A DNA stretch of 64,000 bases from Tibeticola sediminis (GTDB lineage: Bacteria; Pseudomonadota; Gammaproteobacteria; Burkholderiales; Burkholderiaceae_C): NCBI RefSeq assembly GCF_003843835.1, contig NZ_RKQL01000001.1, forward strand, positions 558,001-622,000, written 5' to 3'. Below, one piece after another: positions 14,609-24,072 of this stretch. The position numbers and the translations under genes were made by a program. Below the pieces are notes generated by a model. That model saw only the letters and a list, made by a program, of their open reading frames with translations, had not been told where the DNA came from and made no database searches. Numbering within the stretch: the stretch's first letter is position 1; each line of letters opens with the position of its first letter.

Positions 14609-15760
14609 TCAATGCATGAACTTCCCGCCGCGCGCGATGATGGTGAGGTCGGTGTACTTCGAGCCCTCGTGGTTCTGCGGCGTGAAGCTGACCTTGAAGC
14701 CGCCGATGTCCACCTCCCGCATCGACTCCAGCCCCGCCACGAAGGACTCGCGCGTGAGGTTCTTGCCGGCGCGCTTGAGGCCATCGGTGACCACGCGCGC
14801 GATGAGGTAGCCCTCCATGCTCGAGAAATCGAACTCCTTGTCGCCTGCGGCCACCATGTGCGCCTGGTAGTCGCGCACCACCGGCATCGCCGGCTGGAAC
14901 GGAAACGGCACCACCTGCGACACCACCACGCCTGCGCCGGCATCGCCCAACTCGTCGGCCAAGGCCTTCGAACCCACGAAGCTCACGTTGAAAAACTGTC
15001 CGCCATAGCCCTTGGCACGCGCGGCTTTGATGAACGCAGCACAGGACTTGTACGCGCTGATCTGAACGATGGCCTCGGGTTGCGCTTTGAGCAGGCTGTC
15101 GAGCGCTTTGCTGACATCGACGCTGTTGCGCTCGACGGTGCCCAGCCCCACGGGCTCCATCTTGCGCCGCTGCAGCGCGTTGCGCACGCCGGTCAGGCCC
15201 GCTTGGCCGTAGGAGTCGTTCTGGTAGAAGACCCCGATTTTCTTCACACCCAGCGTGGTGAGGTGTTGCACGATGCGCTCGGTCTCATCGAAGTAGCTCG
15301 CGCGCACATGAAAGAGGTTGCGGTTGAAGGGCTCACGCAGCGCCTGCGCGCCGGTGAACATGCCCACGAGCGGAATGCCCGCCTCGTTGATGGCGGGAAC
15401 AGCGGCCAGCGTGGTCGGCGTGCCGACCGAACCCACGAGCGCAAAGACCCGGTCCTCTTGGATCAAGCCTTTGGCTGCGGCCAGCGCGCGCTCGGGCTCA
15501 TAGCCGTCGTCCCGCGCCACCAGCCGTATGGCCCGACCGGCCACGCCTCCGGCGGCGTTCACATGCTGGAACCAGGCTTTCATCCCGGCCTGCAGCCGCA
15601 GCCCCAATTGCGCCGCGGGCCCACTGAGCGCGGCAAACTGGCCCAGCAGCACCTCGCGCTCGCCCACCCCGGGCGAATCGGCCCAGGCGGATCGACCCAA
15701 GGCCATGGCCACGGGCAGGGCGATGAGTTGGCGACGGTTCCATGAAAATCCTTGGGACAT
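14609..15760 (-). CDS. Branched-chain amino acid-type ABC substrate-binding protein
   Basis: Periplasmic type I binding protein of the LivK-like family, 383 residues. The signal peptide runs to about residue 27 (NRRQLIALPVAMALGRSAWA). The mature protein shows the expected two-lobe features: VLLGQFAALSGPAAQLG, ALVGSVGTPTT at the hinge side, KKIGVFYQNDSYGQAGL, and FSSMEGYLIARVV. The ligand is unknown; relatives bind branched-chain amino acids, amides or aromatic compounds. No permease or ATPase genes flank it, so it is an orphan that must work with a transporter encoded elsewhere or as a sensor. It is divergent from the MFS gene. Confidence 0.88.
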   Translation of the reverse strand: MSQGFSWNRRQLIALPVAMALGRSAWADSPGVGEREVLLGQFAALSGPAAQLGLRLQAGMKAWFQHVNAAGGVAGRAIRLVARDDGYEPERALAAAKGLIQEDRVFALVGSVGTPTTLAAVPAINEAGIPLVGMFTGAQALREPFNRNLFHVRASYFDETERIVQHLTTLGVKKIGVFYQNDSYGQAGLTGVRNALQRRKMEPVGLGTVERNSVDVSKALDSLLKAQPEAIVQISAYKSCAAFIKAARAKGYGGQFFNVSFVGSKALADELGDAGAGVVVSQVVPFPFQPAMPVVRDYQAHMVAAGDKEFDFSSMEGYLIARVVTDGLKRAGKNLTRESFVAGLESMREVDIGGFKVSFTPQNHEGSKYTDLTIIARGGKFMH

Positions 15761-15899
15761 CGAGGTCTCCTCTATGAATATCGATGCGAGGCACCGCGCA
15801 TGCGGCCGTTTCTACCATTGTGCCGCAGGGGTCTTGCGGGTGCATGACGATCCCGTGGAGCTCGGCACGAAGCGGTGGCGTTTTTGCTACGCTCGCGCG

Positions 15900-17194
<1,295 letters not shown>

Positions 17195-17198
<4 letters not shown>

Positions 17199-18187
17199 CC
17201 GGCACGACAATCCCCGACGCCAGCGGGAAGCTCCCGTCCCTATGCATCGCCGGCCCAACCGCCAGCGGCAAGACGGCGGCGGCGTTGGCAATTGCGGCAC
17301 GCTGGCCGGTGGAGATCATCAGCGTCGACTCGGCACTGGTCTACCGCGGCATGGACATCGGCACCGCCAAGCCCAGCGCCGAGGAGCGCGCGGCCGTGCC
17401 GCACCACCTGATCGACATCCGCGACCCGAACCAGCCATACAGCGCCGCCGAGTTCGTGCGCGACGCCCGGAGCCTGATGGCATCCATCCGCGCGCGCGGC
17501 CGACTGCCGCTGCTCGTGGGCGGCACGATGCTGTACTTCAAGGCGCTGTTCGAGGGCCTCGACGCGCTGCCCGCCGCCGACGCCTCGGTACGTGCCGAGA
17601 TCGAAGCCGCCGCACGCGCCCAGGGATGGCCCGCGCTGCATGCCGAACTCGCCCGCGTGGACCCGGCCACAGCCGCGCGGCTCTCGCCCAACGACAGCCA
17701 ACGGATCCAACGCGCGCTGGAAATCTGGCGGCTGTCGGGCCAGCCCATGTCGCGTCTGATTGCTTCTAATTCAGGAGCAAAACCGGACCAGTCCACGCCG
17801 GGATACCGGATGTTTTCCTTGGAACCGATCGACCGGGCCTGGCTGCACGAGCGCATCGCCCAGCGTTTCGACCTGATGCTGGCGCAGGGCCTGCTCGACG
17901 AGGTGCGGGCCTTGCGCGCACGCGGCGACCTGAGCCCCGAGTTGCCCGCCATGCGCTGCGTGGGCTACCGGCAGGCCTGGGCCTGGCTCGACGCCCAAGG
18001 CCGCGCCGACCCGCCGCCGCTGGTGCAGCTGCGCGAACAAGGCATCGCCGCGACCCGCCAGCTCGCCAAACGGCAGCTCACCTGGCTGCGCAGCATGAGC
18101 GACCGCCAGGTGTTTCCCTGCGACGCGCCGGACGCCCTCAACGCGCTGCTGCGTGCGGTCGATGCCCTCTTCCAAGCACCCGCCTGA
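17195..18187 (+). CDS. miaA: tRNA dimethylallyltransferase
   Basis: Transfers a dimethylallyl group to N6 of A37 in tRNAs reading UNN codons, the first step of ms2i6A synthesis; 330 residues. P-loop GPTASGKT lies at about residues 20-27, followed by the [16 protein letters not shown] substrate motif, [21 protein letters not shown], and [13 protein letters not shown] 20-bp AT-rich micro-repeat at 17759-17778 adds the residues IASNSGA in frame at a variable surface region. The gene overlaps the MFS gene by 4 bp. A strong bidirectional terminator follows. Confidence 0.96.
17759..17778 (+). repeat. AT-rich 20-bp micro-repeat inside miaA
   Basis: ATTGCTTCTAATTCAGGAGC. It is 17 of 20 identical to the copy at 49054-49073 and encodes the same IASNS peptide there and here, in unrelated proteins. 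It sits in frame. Confidence 0.65.
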
Positions 18188-18211
18188 CGGCGAGCACCTT
18201 TGGCCAGACAC

Positions 18212-18239
18212 AAAAAAGCCAGCGCGAAGGCTGGCTTTT
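18212..18239. terminator. Bidirectional rho-independent terminator, miaA / hsp20
   Basis: The arms AGCCAGC (18217-18223) and GCTGGCT (18230-18236) form a perfect 7-bp stem with a 6-nt loop. It is flanked by an A-run on the left and a T-run on the right, so it can terminate transcription from both the convergent miaA and hsp20 genes. Confidence 0.88.
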
Positions 18240-18261
18240 CCGGTTCAGGCCACGAGCCCGA

Positions 18262-18690
18262 TCACTCGATGGTCAGGCGCTGGGCGTTGTTGGCAGCTTT
18301 CTTCGGCAAGGTCAGCGTCAAGATGCCGTTTTCGTACTTGGCCTTGGCCTGGCTGGCGTCGATGTCCTGCGCCAGTTGGAAGCTGCGGGCCACAGCACCG
18401 TAGTAACGCTCGGTGCGCAGCACCTTTTCGCCTTCGGTCTTGCGATCTTCCTGTTTGATTTCGGCGCGCAAGGTGACGAGGTTGCCGTCGATCGAGACGT
18501 TGATGTCATCCTTGTTCACACCCGGAATCTCGGCCTGGACCGTGTAGGCGCGGTCATCCTCCTTCACGTCGACCTTGATCTGCGCCGGAGAGGGCAGCGG
18601 GTCGCCATGCAGGGGGCGCACGTAAAAGGCCGGCGCCAGGTCACGGAACAAGTCATCGAACAGGTTGCCACGGGTCATCAGAGAGGACAT
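18262..18690 (-). CDS. Hsp20 / alpha-crystallin small heat-shock protein
   Basis: ATP-independent holdase chaperone of 142 residues. The alpha-crystallin domain spans about residues 37-130, from AQIKVDVKEDDRAYTVQAEI to the conserved ENGILTLTLPKK (A-x-x-x-n-GvL motif). A short N-terminal region begins LFDDLFRDL, as in class A small heat-shock proteins. An AAAGGAG ribosome binding site lies 6 bp before the ATG. A plausible promoter is seen about 65 bp upstream. The gene is divergent from the acetyl-CoA hydrolase gene and is probably heat-induced, although no HrcA CIRCE element is visible. Confidence 0.94.
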   Translation of the reverse strand: MSSLMTRGNLFDDLFRDLAPAFYVRPLHGDPLPSPAQIKVDVKEDDRAYTVQAEIPGVNKDDINVSIDGNLVTLRAEIKQEDRKTEGEKVLRTERYYGAVARSFQLAQDIDASQAKAKYENGILTLTLPKKAANNAQRLTIE

Positions 18691-18755
18691 ATCGAACTCC
18701 TTTCGTCTACGAGATCTTTACTGGGGCCGCCGCGGAACCGAGCGGCCATGTCCGG

Positions 18756-18783
18756 AAGATAGGAGCGGCTGCGCCAACTTCAA
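18756..18783 (-). promoter_or_regulatory. Putative hsp20 promoter
   Basis: On the minus strand TTGAAG and TATCTT are separated by 16 bp, about 65 bp before the hsp20 ATG. The -35 reads CTTGAAG when the preceding base is included, which also fits a sigma-32 -35 element, but the -10 is closer to sigma-70. The rest of the 270-bp divergent region shows no recognisable feature. Confidence 0.45.
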
Positions 18784-18960
18784 GCCCCCGTTTGCCGCGG
18801 GCTTGGCACCTCGCTCGACTCCGCGCAGGCAGCCCATGGACGAGCGCTCGGTGAAAAATTGCTCTGAGTCAAGAAACTCGGCGCCGCTGGAAACTACATT
18901 GATTGATATCAGACGGACGCCTTCGCTGCGCCAAACCCCAACCCTTCGGAGACCCCCCCC

Positions 18961-21075
18961 ATGACGCTGATGATCGATTCCATCGAAGCCGCCGTCGACC
19001 ATGTGCTCGACACCGTCAAAGGCGACATCGTGCTGGGCATCCCCCTGGGCATCGGCAAGCCCAACCCATTCGTCAATGCCTTGTACCGGCGCGTTAAGGC
19101 CAATCCCAGGCGCCGGATGCGGATCATCACCGCACTCTCACTCATCAAACCCGCGCCCAAATCGGACCTCGAGCGCGCGTTTCTGCAACCGCTCGTCGAG
19201 CGCGTGTTTGGCGACTATCCCGACCTGGAATATGCGGTGGACCTGCGCAACCAAGCGCTGCCACCGAACATCGAAGTCCGAGAGTTTTTCATGAAGACCG
19301 CCGACTACATCGGCAACGACCTGGCCCAGCAAAGCCATATCTCGACCAACTACACCTTTGTGGCGCGGGACATGCTGCTGCAGGGCATCAACGTCATCGC
19401 ACAAGCGGTTGCCGTCCAGGGCGAAAGCGACTCGATGCGGCTGAGCTTGTCGAGCAACCCGGACGTCACCTTTGAGGTCATTGAGAAGGTCCGCGGCGCC
19501 GGGCGCCCCTTGCTGGCCGTCGGCGTGATCAATCGAAAAATGCCTTTCATGCCCAACGGCGCCGAAGTAGCCCCTGAGTTTTTCGATGTCGTCGTCACCG
19601 ATCCCGCAGGCACGCACACCTTGTTTGGTCCGCCCAACAACCGGGTGGGGTTTGCCGACTATGCGATCGGCCTGCACGCCTCCAGCTTCGTTGCCGACGG
19701 CGGCACGCTGCAGATCGGAATCGGGTCGCTCGGCGACGCGATTGCCCAGTCGCTGATCGTGCGCGAGCGTCACGCGGCCGAATACCGATCCATCCTCGAG
19801 TCGCTCTGCCCAGACGGTCTCGATGGACGCGAACTCGGCCGCTTCGAAGAAGGCATTTATGGCTGTTCGGAGATGTTCGTCAACGGCTTTCTCAAGCTGA
19901 TCGAGGCCGGGATCGTGCGCCGCGAAGTCTTTGCCGACACCCGACTGCAGCAACTCATCAACGAGCAGAAGATCCCCGCTGCTGCCGTCACCGCACGAAC
20001 ACTGCAAGCACTGCTCGAAAGCGGACGGATACGCTCACCGCTGCGGGACAAAGACCTCGCCTTCCTCAAACGCTTCGGCATCCTGCGCGAAGGCGTCACG
20101 CTCGAGGGCAATGCACTCGTGTTCGAGGGCCGACGCTACGCCAACGACCTCAACGACCCGGCCCATTTCGCCTCCGTCGCCCACGATCTGCTCGGCGCCC
20201 GGCTCAAAGGCGGCATTTACATGACCGGCGGCTTCTTCCTGGGCCCCAACGACTTCTACGAACGGCTGCGGACCATGCCGCCCCAGGAACTGGCGAAGAT
20301 CGACATGACGCGCATCGACTTCATCAATTCGCTCGATGGCCAAAGTGAGCTCAAGCGCGCCCAACGCTCCAAGGCTCGCTTCATGAACACCACGATGATC
20401 GTGACCCTGCTCGGCGCAGCCGCCAGCGACGCGCTCGAGTCCGGCCAGGTCGTCAGCGGTGTCGGCGGTCAATACAACTTCGTCGCGATGGCCCACGCGC
20501 TGCCCGATGCGCGGCTGTTGATGATGCTGCGCGCCACCCACGAAACCAAAGACGGCCTGACCAGCAGCATCGTCTGGAAGTACGGCAACATCACCATCCC
20601 GCGCCACCTGCGCGATATTTTCATCACCGAATACGGTGTGGCCGACCTCCGGGGGCAACCCGACAGCGAAGTCGTCAAGCGGCTGATCGCCATCGCCGAC
20701 TCGCGCTTCCAGGACGAACTGGTACGCGAGGCCAAAGCCCACGGCAAGCTCGAGGCGAGCTACGAAATACCCCCACAGTATCGGCAAAACCTTCCGGAGG
20801 TGATCGCCCAAAAGCTTGCGCCTTGGCAAGAAGCCGGGCTGCTGCCGCCCTTCCCATTCGGCACCGACCTCACGCCCGAAGAGATCGCGCTCGTCACCGC
20901 CTTGAAGAAGCTCAAGCACGCCTCGGAGCATCCAACCGAACTGCTGAGCCTGGCCTTCAAGGCCTTCATCGAGGGCAAGGACTTAGCCCCGAACTACCAA
21001 AAACGCCTCGGCCTCGAAGAAGTGCACGGCATCAAGGATCTCCTGCTGCGTAAGCTGCTGGCCGGAAATCTCTGA
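18961..21075 (+). CDS. Acetyl-CoA hydrolase/transferase family protein (long form)
   Basis: CoA-transferase family I protein of 704 residues, longer than typical acetyl-CoA hydrolases or succinyl-CoA:acetate CoA-transferases (about 430-540). The N-terminal half contains DIVLGIPLGIGKPNPFVNAL and an internal GTLQIGIGSLGDAI. The C-terminal acetyl-CoA hydrolase domain (about residues 425-600) has SGVGGQYNF and FITEYGVADLRGQPD, the conserved glycine-rich and EYG segments. This suggests exchange or hydrolysis of acyl-CoA in acetate or short-chain acid metabolism, but the substrate is unknown. It is a single gene with its own upstream region. Confidence 0.82.
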   Translation: MTLMIDSIEAAVDHVLDTVKGDIVLGIPLGIGKPNPFVNALYRRVKANPRRRMRIITALSLIKPAPKSDLERAFLQPLVERVFGDYPDLEYAVDLRNQALPPNIEVREFFMKTADYIGNDLAQQSHISTNYTFVARDMLLQGINVIAQAVAVQGESDSMRLSLSSNPDVTFEVIEKVRGAGRPLLAVGVINRKMPFMPNGAEVAPEFFDVVVTDPAGTHTLFGPPNNRVGFADYAIGLHASSFVADGGTLQIGIGSLGDAIAQSLIVRERHAAEYRSILESLCPDGLDGRELGRFEEGIYGCSEMFVNGFLKLIEAGIVRREVFADTRLQQLINEQKIPAAAVTARTLQALLESGRIRSPLRDKDLAFLKRFGILREGVTLEGNALVFEGRRYANDLNDPAHFASVAHDLLGARLKGGIYMTGGFFLGPNDFYERLRTMPPQELAKIDMTRIDFINSLDGQSELKRAQRSKARFMNTTMIVTLLGAAASDALESGQVVSGVGGQYNFVAMAHALPDARLLMMLRATHETKDGLTSSIVWKYGNITIPRHLRDIFITEYGVADLRGQPDSEVVKRLIAIADSRFQDELVREAKAHGKLEASYEIPPQYRQNLPEVIAQKLAPWQEAGLLPPFPFGTDLTPEEIALVTALKKLKHASEHPTELLSLAFKAFIEGKDLAPNYQKRLGLEEVHGIKDLLLRKLLAGNL

Positions 21076-21125
21076 GCTTGGCTGGGCCGATGGAGGAGAC
21101 CCCAACGGCCGGAATCCGCGTTGCC

Positions 21126-21563
21126 TCAGTGCAAGGGCTCGTCGACGCCCGGCGGCAGGGGCAGGATCGGAATGCCCTCATCCAGCAAGGCCTCGGCCTC
21201 CTCGAGGCTGGCGCGCCCCCGGATCTGGCGCGGGTCGATCTCGCCCTTGGCCATCCGCCGTACCTCTGCGGGGAAACGCTCACCCACATCCTCGCTCTGG
21301 TGTACCCATTGCCGGACTGCGTGTAGCCACTGCGCGATCGCCGCGTCCCCAGGCCGTGGCGCGCCTTCCGTGTGTGCAGAGCGATCCGCCTCCGAACCGG
21401 ACTTCGCCAGATGCGCAGCACTCGGGATGCGCCGAACCTCGCGGTCACCGCACAACGGGCACTCGAGCAAACCTCGCCGCTGCTGATCTCGCCAGTCGGC
21501 ATCCGACTCGAACCAACCCTCGAACCGATGACCGCTCGCACACTGAAACTCAAAGACCTTCAC
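21126..21563 (-). CDS. DUF1178 family protein
   Basis: Protein of 145 residues beginning VKVFEFQCASGHRFEGWF, with a likely zinc-binding pair of Cys motifs (QCASGH near residue 7 and CPLCGD near residue 35). The C-terminal region has RRMAKGEIDPRQIRGRASLE. The start is a GTG preceded by AGGAG at a spacing of 5 bp; no ATG is available near the homology start. Function is unknown. It follows the Nudix gene on the same strand at the distal end of the complex I cluster and is probably in the same transcription unit. Confidence 0.85.
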   Translation of the reverse strand: MKVFEFQCASGHRFEGWFESDADWRDQQRRGLLECPLCGDREVRRIPSAAHLAKSGSEADRSAHTEGAPRPGDAAIAQWLHAVRQWVHQSEDVGERFPAEVRRMAKGEIDPRQIRGRASLEEAEALLDEGIPILPLPPGVDEPLH

Positions 21564-21616
21564 GGCGACTCCTGGAACGAAAACGCTTCTCGGCGACGCA
21601 CCGGCTTGGGCGTCGC

Positions 21617-22228
21617 TCAGCCCGCCACGTTCGGTGCCGGCTGCCAATCGATCGCGTCTCGATGGCGCAAGCGCTCTTGCAACCAGAAGGCGCCGACGAT
21701 GGTCTTGGCGTCCGTCACGCGCCCATCTTGACACGCTTCAAGCAGCCACGGGAATTCCACCACCACGGTCTCGACGAACTCACCCGGGTCGAGCTGTGTG
21801 GGGCCAGGCTCCAAGCCGCGCGCAAACCAGACCTCGATGCGCTCGGTCGAGTACGCCACCAAGGGATGCAAGCTCCCCACATATGCCCACTCGCGCGCAG
21901 AAAAGCCGGTTTCTTCGCGCAGTTCGCGCACGGCACAAATCAAGCCATCTTCGTCGCGCTCGCGCTTGCCGGCCGGAAACTCGATCATCACCTGGCCAAT
22001 CGGATAGCGAAACTGCCGCTCAACCACGACCCGTAAGGGCGCATCGACCGAGATCGGCTCCAACAGCGGAACGACCATCACCGCGCCGGGATGATCCACA
22101 TACTCGCGGAACGCGGTTTCCCCGTCCGGCAAGCGCACCCGGTCGCGAAAAACCTGCAGCAAGCGCCCCTCGAAGACGGGCTCCCCATCGATTCGCTCTT
22201 CGAGTAGCGCCGCATCGGAGGCGGCCAC
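21617..22228 (-). CDS. Nudix hydrolase (ADP-ribose pyrophosphatase-like)
   Basis: Hydrolyses a nucleoside diphosphate linked to another moiety; about 203 residues. The Nudix box is perfect: G-x5-E-x7-REL-x-EE-x-GF, read as GKRERDEDGLICAVRELREE followed by TGF. The preceding beta strands (FREYVDHPGAVMVVPLL) and the downstream SLHPLVAYSTERIEVWFARG resemble the ADP-ribose pyrophosphatase subgroup. Starts are ambiguous. The GTG used here is preceded by GGAG at 9 bp; another GTG 15 bp upstream and an ATG at 22282 overlap the DUF2818 gene. It lies in the tail of the complex I operon, where NADH-related housecleaning would be plausible. Confidence 0.88.
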   Translation of the reverse strand: MAASDAALLEERIDGEPVFEGRLLQVFRDRVRLPDGETAFREYVDHPGAVMVVPLLEPISVDAPLRVVVERQFRYPIGQVMIEFPAGKRERDEDGLICAVRELREETGFSAREWAYVGSLHPLVAYSTERIEVWFARGLEPGPTQLDPGEFVETVVVEFPWLLEACQDGRVTDAKTIVGAFWLQERLRHRDAIDWQPAPNVAG

Positions 22229-22232
22229 GGCA

Positions 22233-22532
22233 TCAGGCTCCACGGCGAACCAGGAAACGGTAGACGAAGCCCGGAAACGCAAATGTCAGAAACAAAGCCG
22301 CCGTGATGGCGTAGAACTCCCAGCCCTGGGGAGCCACTTGGCCCTGGCGTTGCTCCAGCCAGAACCCCACCGCTCCGGCCATGCCGTAATAAATCAAACA
22401 CTCCAAGAGTCGCAGCACCAGCGACTTCGGCCGAGACAGCCGCACCGCACCGAGAAACCGATCGGTGAAGAACGGGACGTTGGCCAGCACGAATGCCAGC
22501 ACCAAGAACGCTGCGGAAGACGCCGAGGACAT
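22233..22532 (-). CDS. DUF2818 family membrane protein
   Basis: Small inner-membrane protein of 99 residues with three predicted hydrophobic helices (residues about 6-26, 44-62 and 71-92). The pattern FLVLAFVLANVPFFTDR near the N-terminus and FPGFVYRFLVRR at the end matches the DUF2818 family of betaproteobacteria, which lies directly after nuoN. It starts 24 bp downstream of nuoN and ends within the 5' region of the Nudix gene. A complex I assembly or accessory role is suggested by its position only. Confidence 0.85.
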   Translation of the reverse strand: MSSASSAAFLVLAFVLANVPFFTDRFLGAVRLSRPKSLVLRLLECLIYYGMAGAVGFWLEQRQGQVAPQGWEFYAITAALFLTFAFPGFVYRFLVRRGA

Positions 22533-22556
22533 GAGTCAAAACCGGGTTCGGCTCGC

Positions 22557-24050
22557 TCAAGAACCGAGCATGAGCACAATCGCCCGCGCGCAAATGTCCA
22601 TCAGGCCTGCGGGCAGCAGACCCACCGCCAACAGCAAGGCCGCGTTGGCGGCAAGCACCGTGCGCGCGCCCGCCGGGGCCAGCACAACCCCACTGTGGCC
22701 GGTTTCGGGCGCGTCAAAGTACATGATCTTGACGACCCGCAGGTAGTAAAACGTCCCGATCAGCGACATCAGAACCGCGTAGACCGCGAGCGCCAAGTGC
22801 CAGGTCTCTCCGGTGGCCACCAAAGCCTGCAACACCGCGAGCTTGGCATAAAAGCCCACGAGTGGTGGAATCCCCGCCAAGGAGAACATGCAGGCAGCCA
22901 TGATGCCGGCATAAAGCGGTGCCCGTTGGTTCAAACCGGCGAGATCCGTCAGTGCGTCACTCTCGAAGCCTTCGCGCGACAACAAAAGAATCACGCCGAA
23001 GGTCGCTACCGTCGTCAAGACATAAGAGACGACATAAAACATCGCCGAACTGTAGGCATTGGCCGCGGGCAATGCAGTGCCCTGAACGACGCCGCCAATC
23101 AGACCCAGCAACATAAAGCCCATTTGTGCGATGGTGGAATACGCGAGCATGCGCTTCAGGCTCGTCTGGGCAATCGCCGCCACGTTTCCGATCAACAAGG
23201 ACGCCACGGCCAAAATCGCCAGCATCTGCTGCCAGTCGGGCGCCAGCGGCAACATACCCTCGACCAACAGCCGCATCACGATTGCGAATGCCGCGAGCTT
23301 GGGCGCACCTGCGATCAGCAAGGTGATGGCGGTGGGGGCACCTTGGTAAACGTCGGGGATCCACATATGGAACGGCACGACGCCCAGCTTGAAGGCCAGA
23401 CCGGCCACGACGAACACCACCCCAAACACCAGCACCTGGTGGTGAATCTGCCTCGAGGCGATGGCCTTGAACACCTCGCCCAACTCCAGCGTGCCGGTGG
23501 CGCCGTAAATCATGGACAGGCCGTAGAGCAGGAACCCCGATGCCATCGCGCCCAGCACGAAATACTTCATCGCCGCCTCCGTCGCCGGAAGGTCGTCGCG
23601 CCGCAGAGCGACCAGCGCATAGCTCGAAAGCGTCAGCAATTCGAGTCCGAGGTAGATCACCAGCAAATGGTTGCCCGAGATCATGATGGACATGCCGAGC
23701 AAGGAAAACAGCGACAAGGCAAAGAGTTCACCGCCTCGAAGCATGCCCCGCACGGCAGCGTAGGGGCGTGCATAAACCATCGTTGCGGCCACCGCAAACG
23801 CAGCAAAGCACTTGAGCCAACTCCCCATCGCGTCCGTGACGACCATGCCGCCAAAGCCGTAGAGCGACTGATCCGTCTGGGCATAGAGCGCGTAGATGAG
23901 GCCCACCACGACCAAAGTCGCCTGAGTGAGCACATAAGTGGCCGTGCGCAAGACACTGGTCACGAACAAATCCGTGAGCAGCACCACGCAGCCCATCACG
24001 AGCAAAATGATCTCGGGGTAGACCGCGATCCAACTGAGCTTGTCGATCAT
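22557..24050 (-). CDS. nuoN: NADH-quinone oxidoreductase subunit N
   Basis: Antiporter-like membrane subunit of complex I, 497 residues and about 14 helices. It starts MIDKLSWIAVYPEIILLVMG and contains the conserved Lys-bearing helix GVVPFHMWIPDVYQGAPTA and FKLG within the proton channel. It is the last of the 14 core subunits, 22 bp after nuoM. Confidence 0.97.
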   Translation of the reverse strand: MIDKLSWIAVYPEIILLVMGCVVLLTDLFVTSVLRTATYVLTQATLVVVGLIYALYAQTDQSLYGFGGMVVTDAMGSWLKCFAAFAVAATMVYARPYAAVRGMLRGGELFALSLFSLLGMSIMISGNHLLVIYLGLELLTLSSYALVALRRDDLPATEAAMKYFVLGAMASGFLLYGLSMIYGATGTLELGEVFKAIASRQIHHQVLVFGVVFVVAGLAFKLGVVPFHMWIPDVYQGAPTAITLLIAGAPKLAAFAIVMRLLVEGMLPLAPDWQQMLAILAVASLLIGNVAAIAQTSLKRMLAYSTIAQMGFMLLGLIGGVVQGTALPAANAYSSAMFYVVSYVLTTVATFGVILLLSREGFESDALTDLAGLNQRAPLYAGIMAACMFSLAGIPPLVGFYAKLAVLQALVATGETWHLALAVYAVLMSLIGTFYYLRVVKIMYFDAPETGHSGVVLAPAGARTVLAANAALLLAVGLLPAGLMDICARAIVLMLGS

Positions 24051-24072
24051 AAATTTCCTCGTTCGGGCCGCG

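Noticed and set aside
21076-21125. Terminator between the acetyl-CoA hydrolase gene and DUF1178
   Set aside because: GGCCG and CGGCC could pair around a 16-nt loop, but the stem is short and there is no T-tract on either strand.
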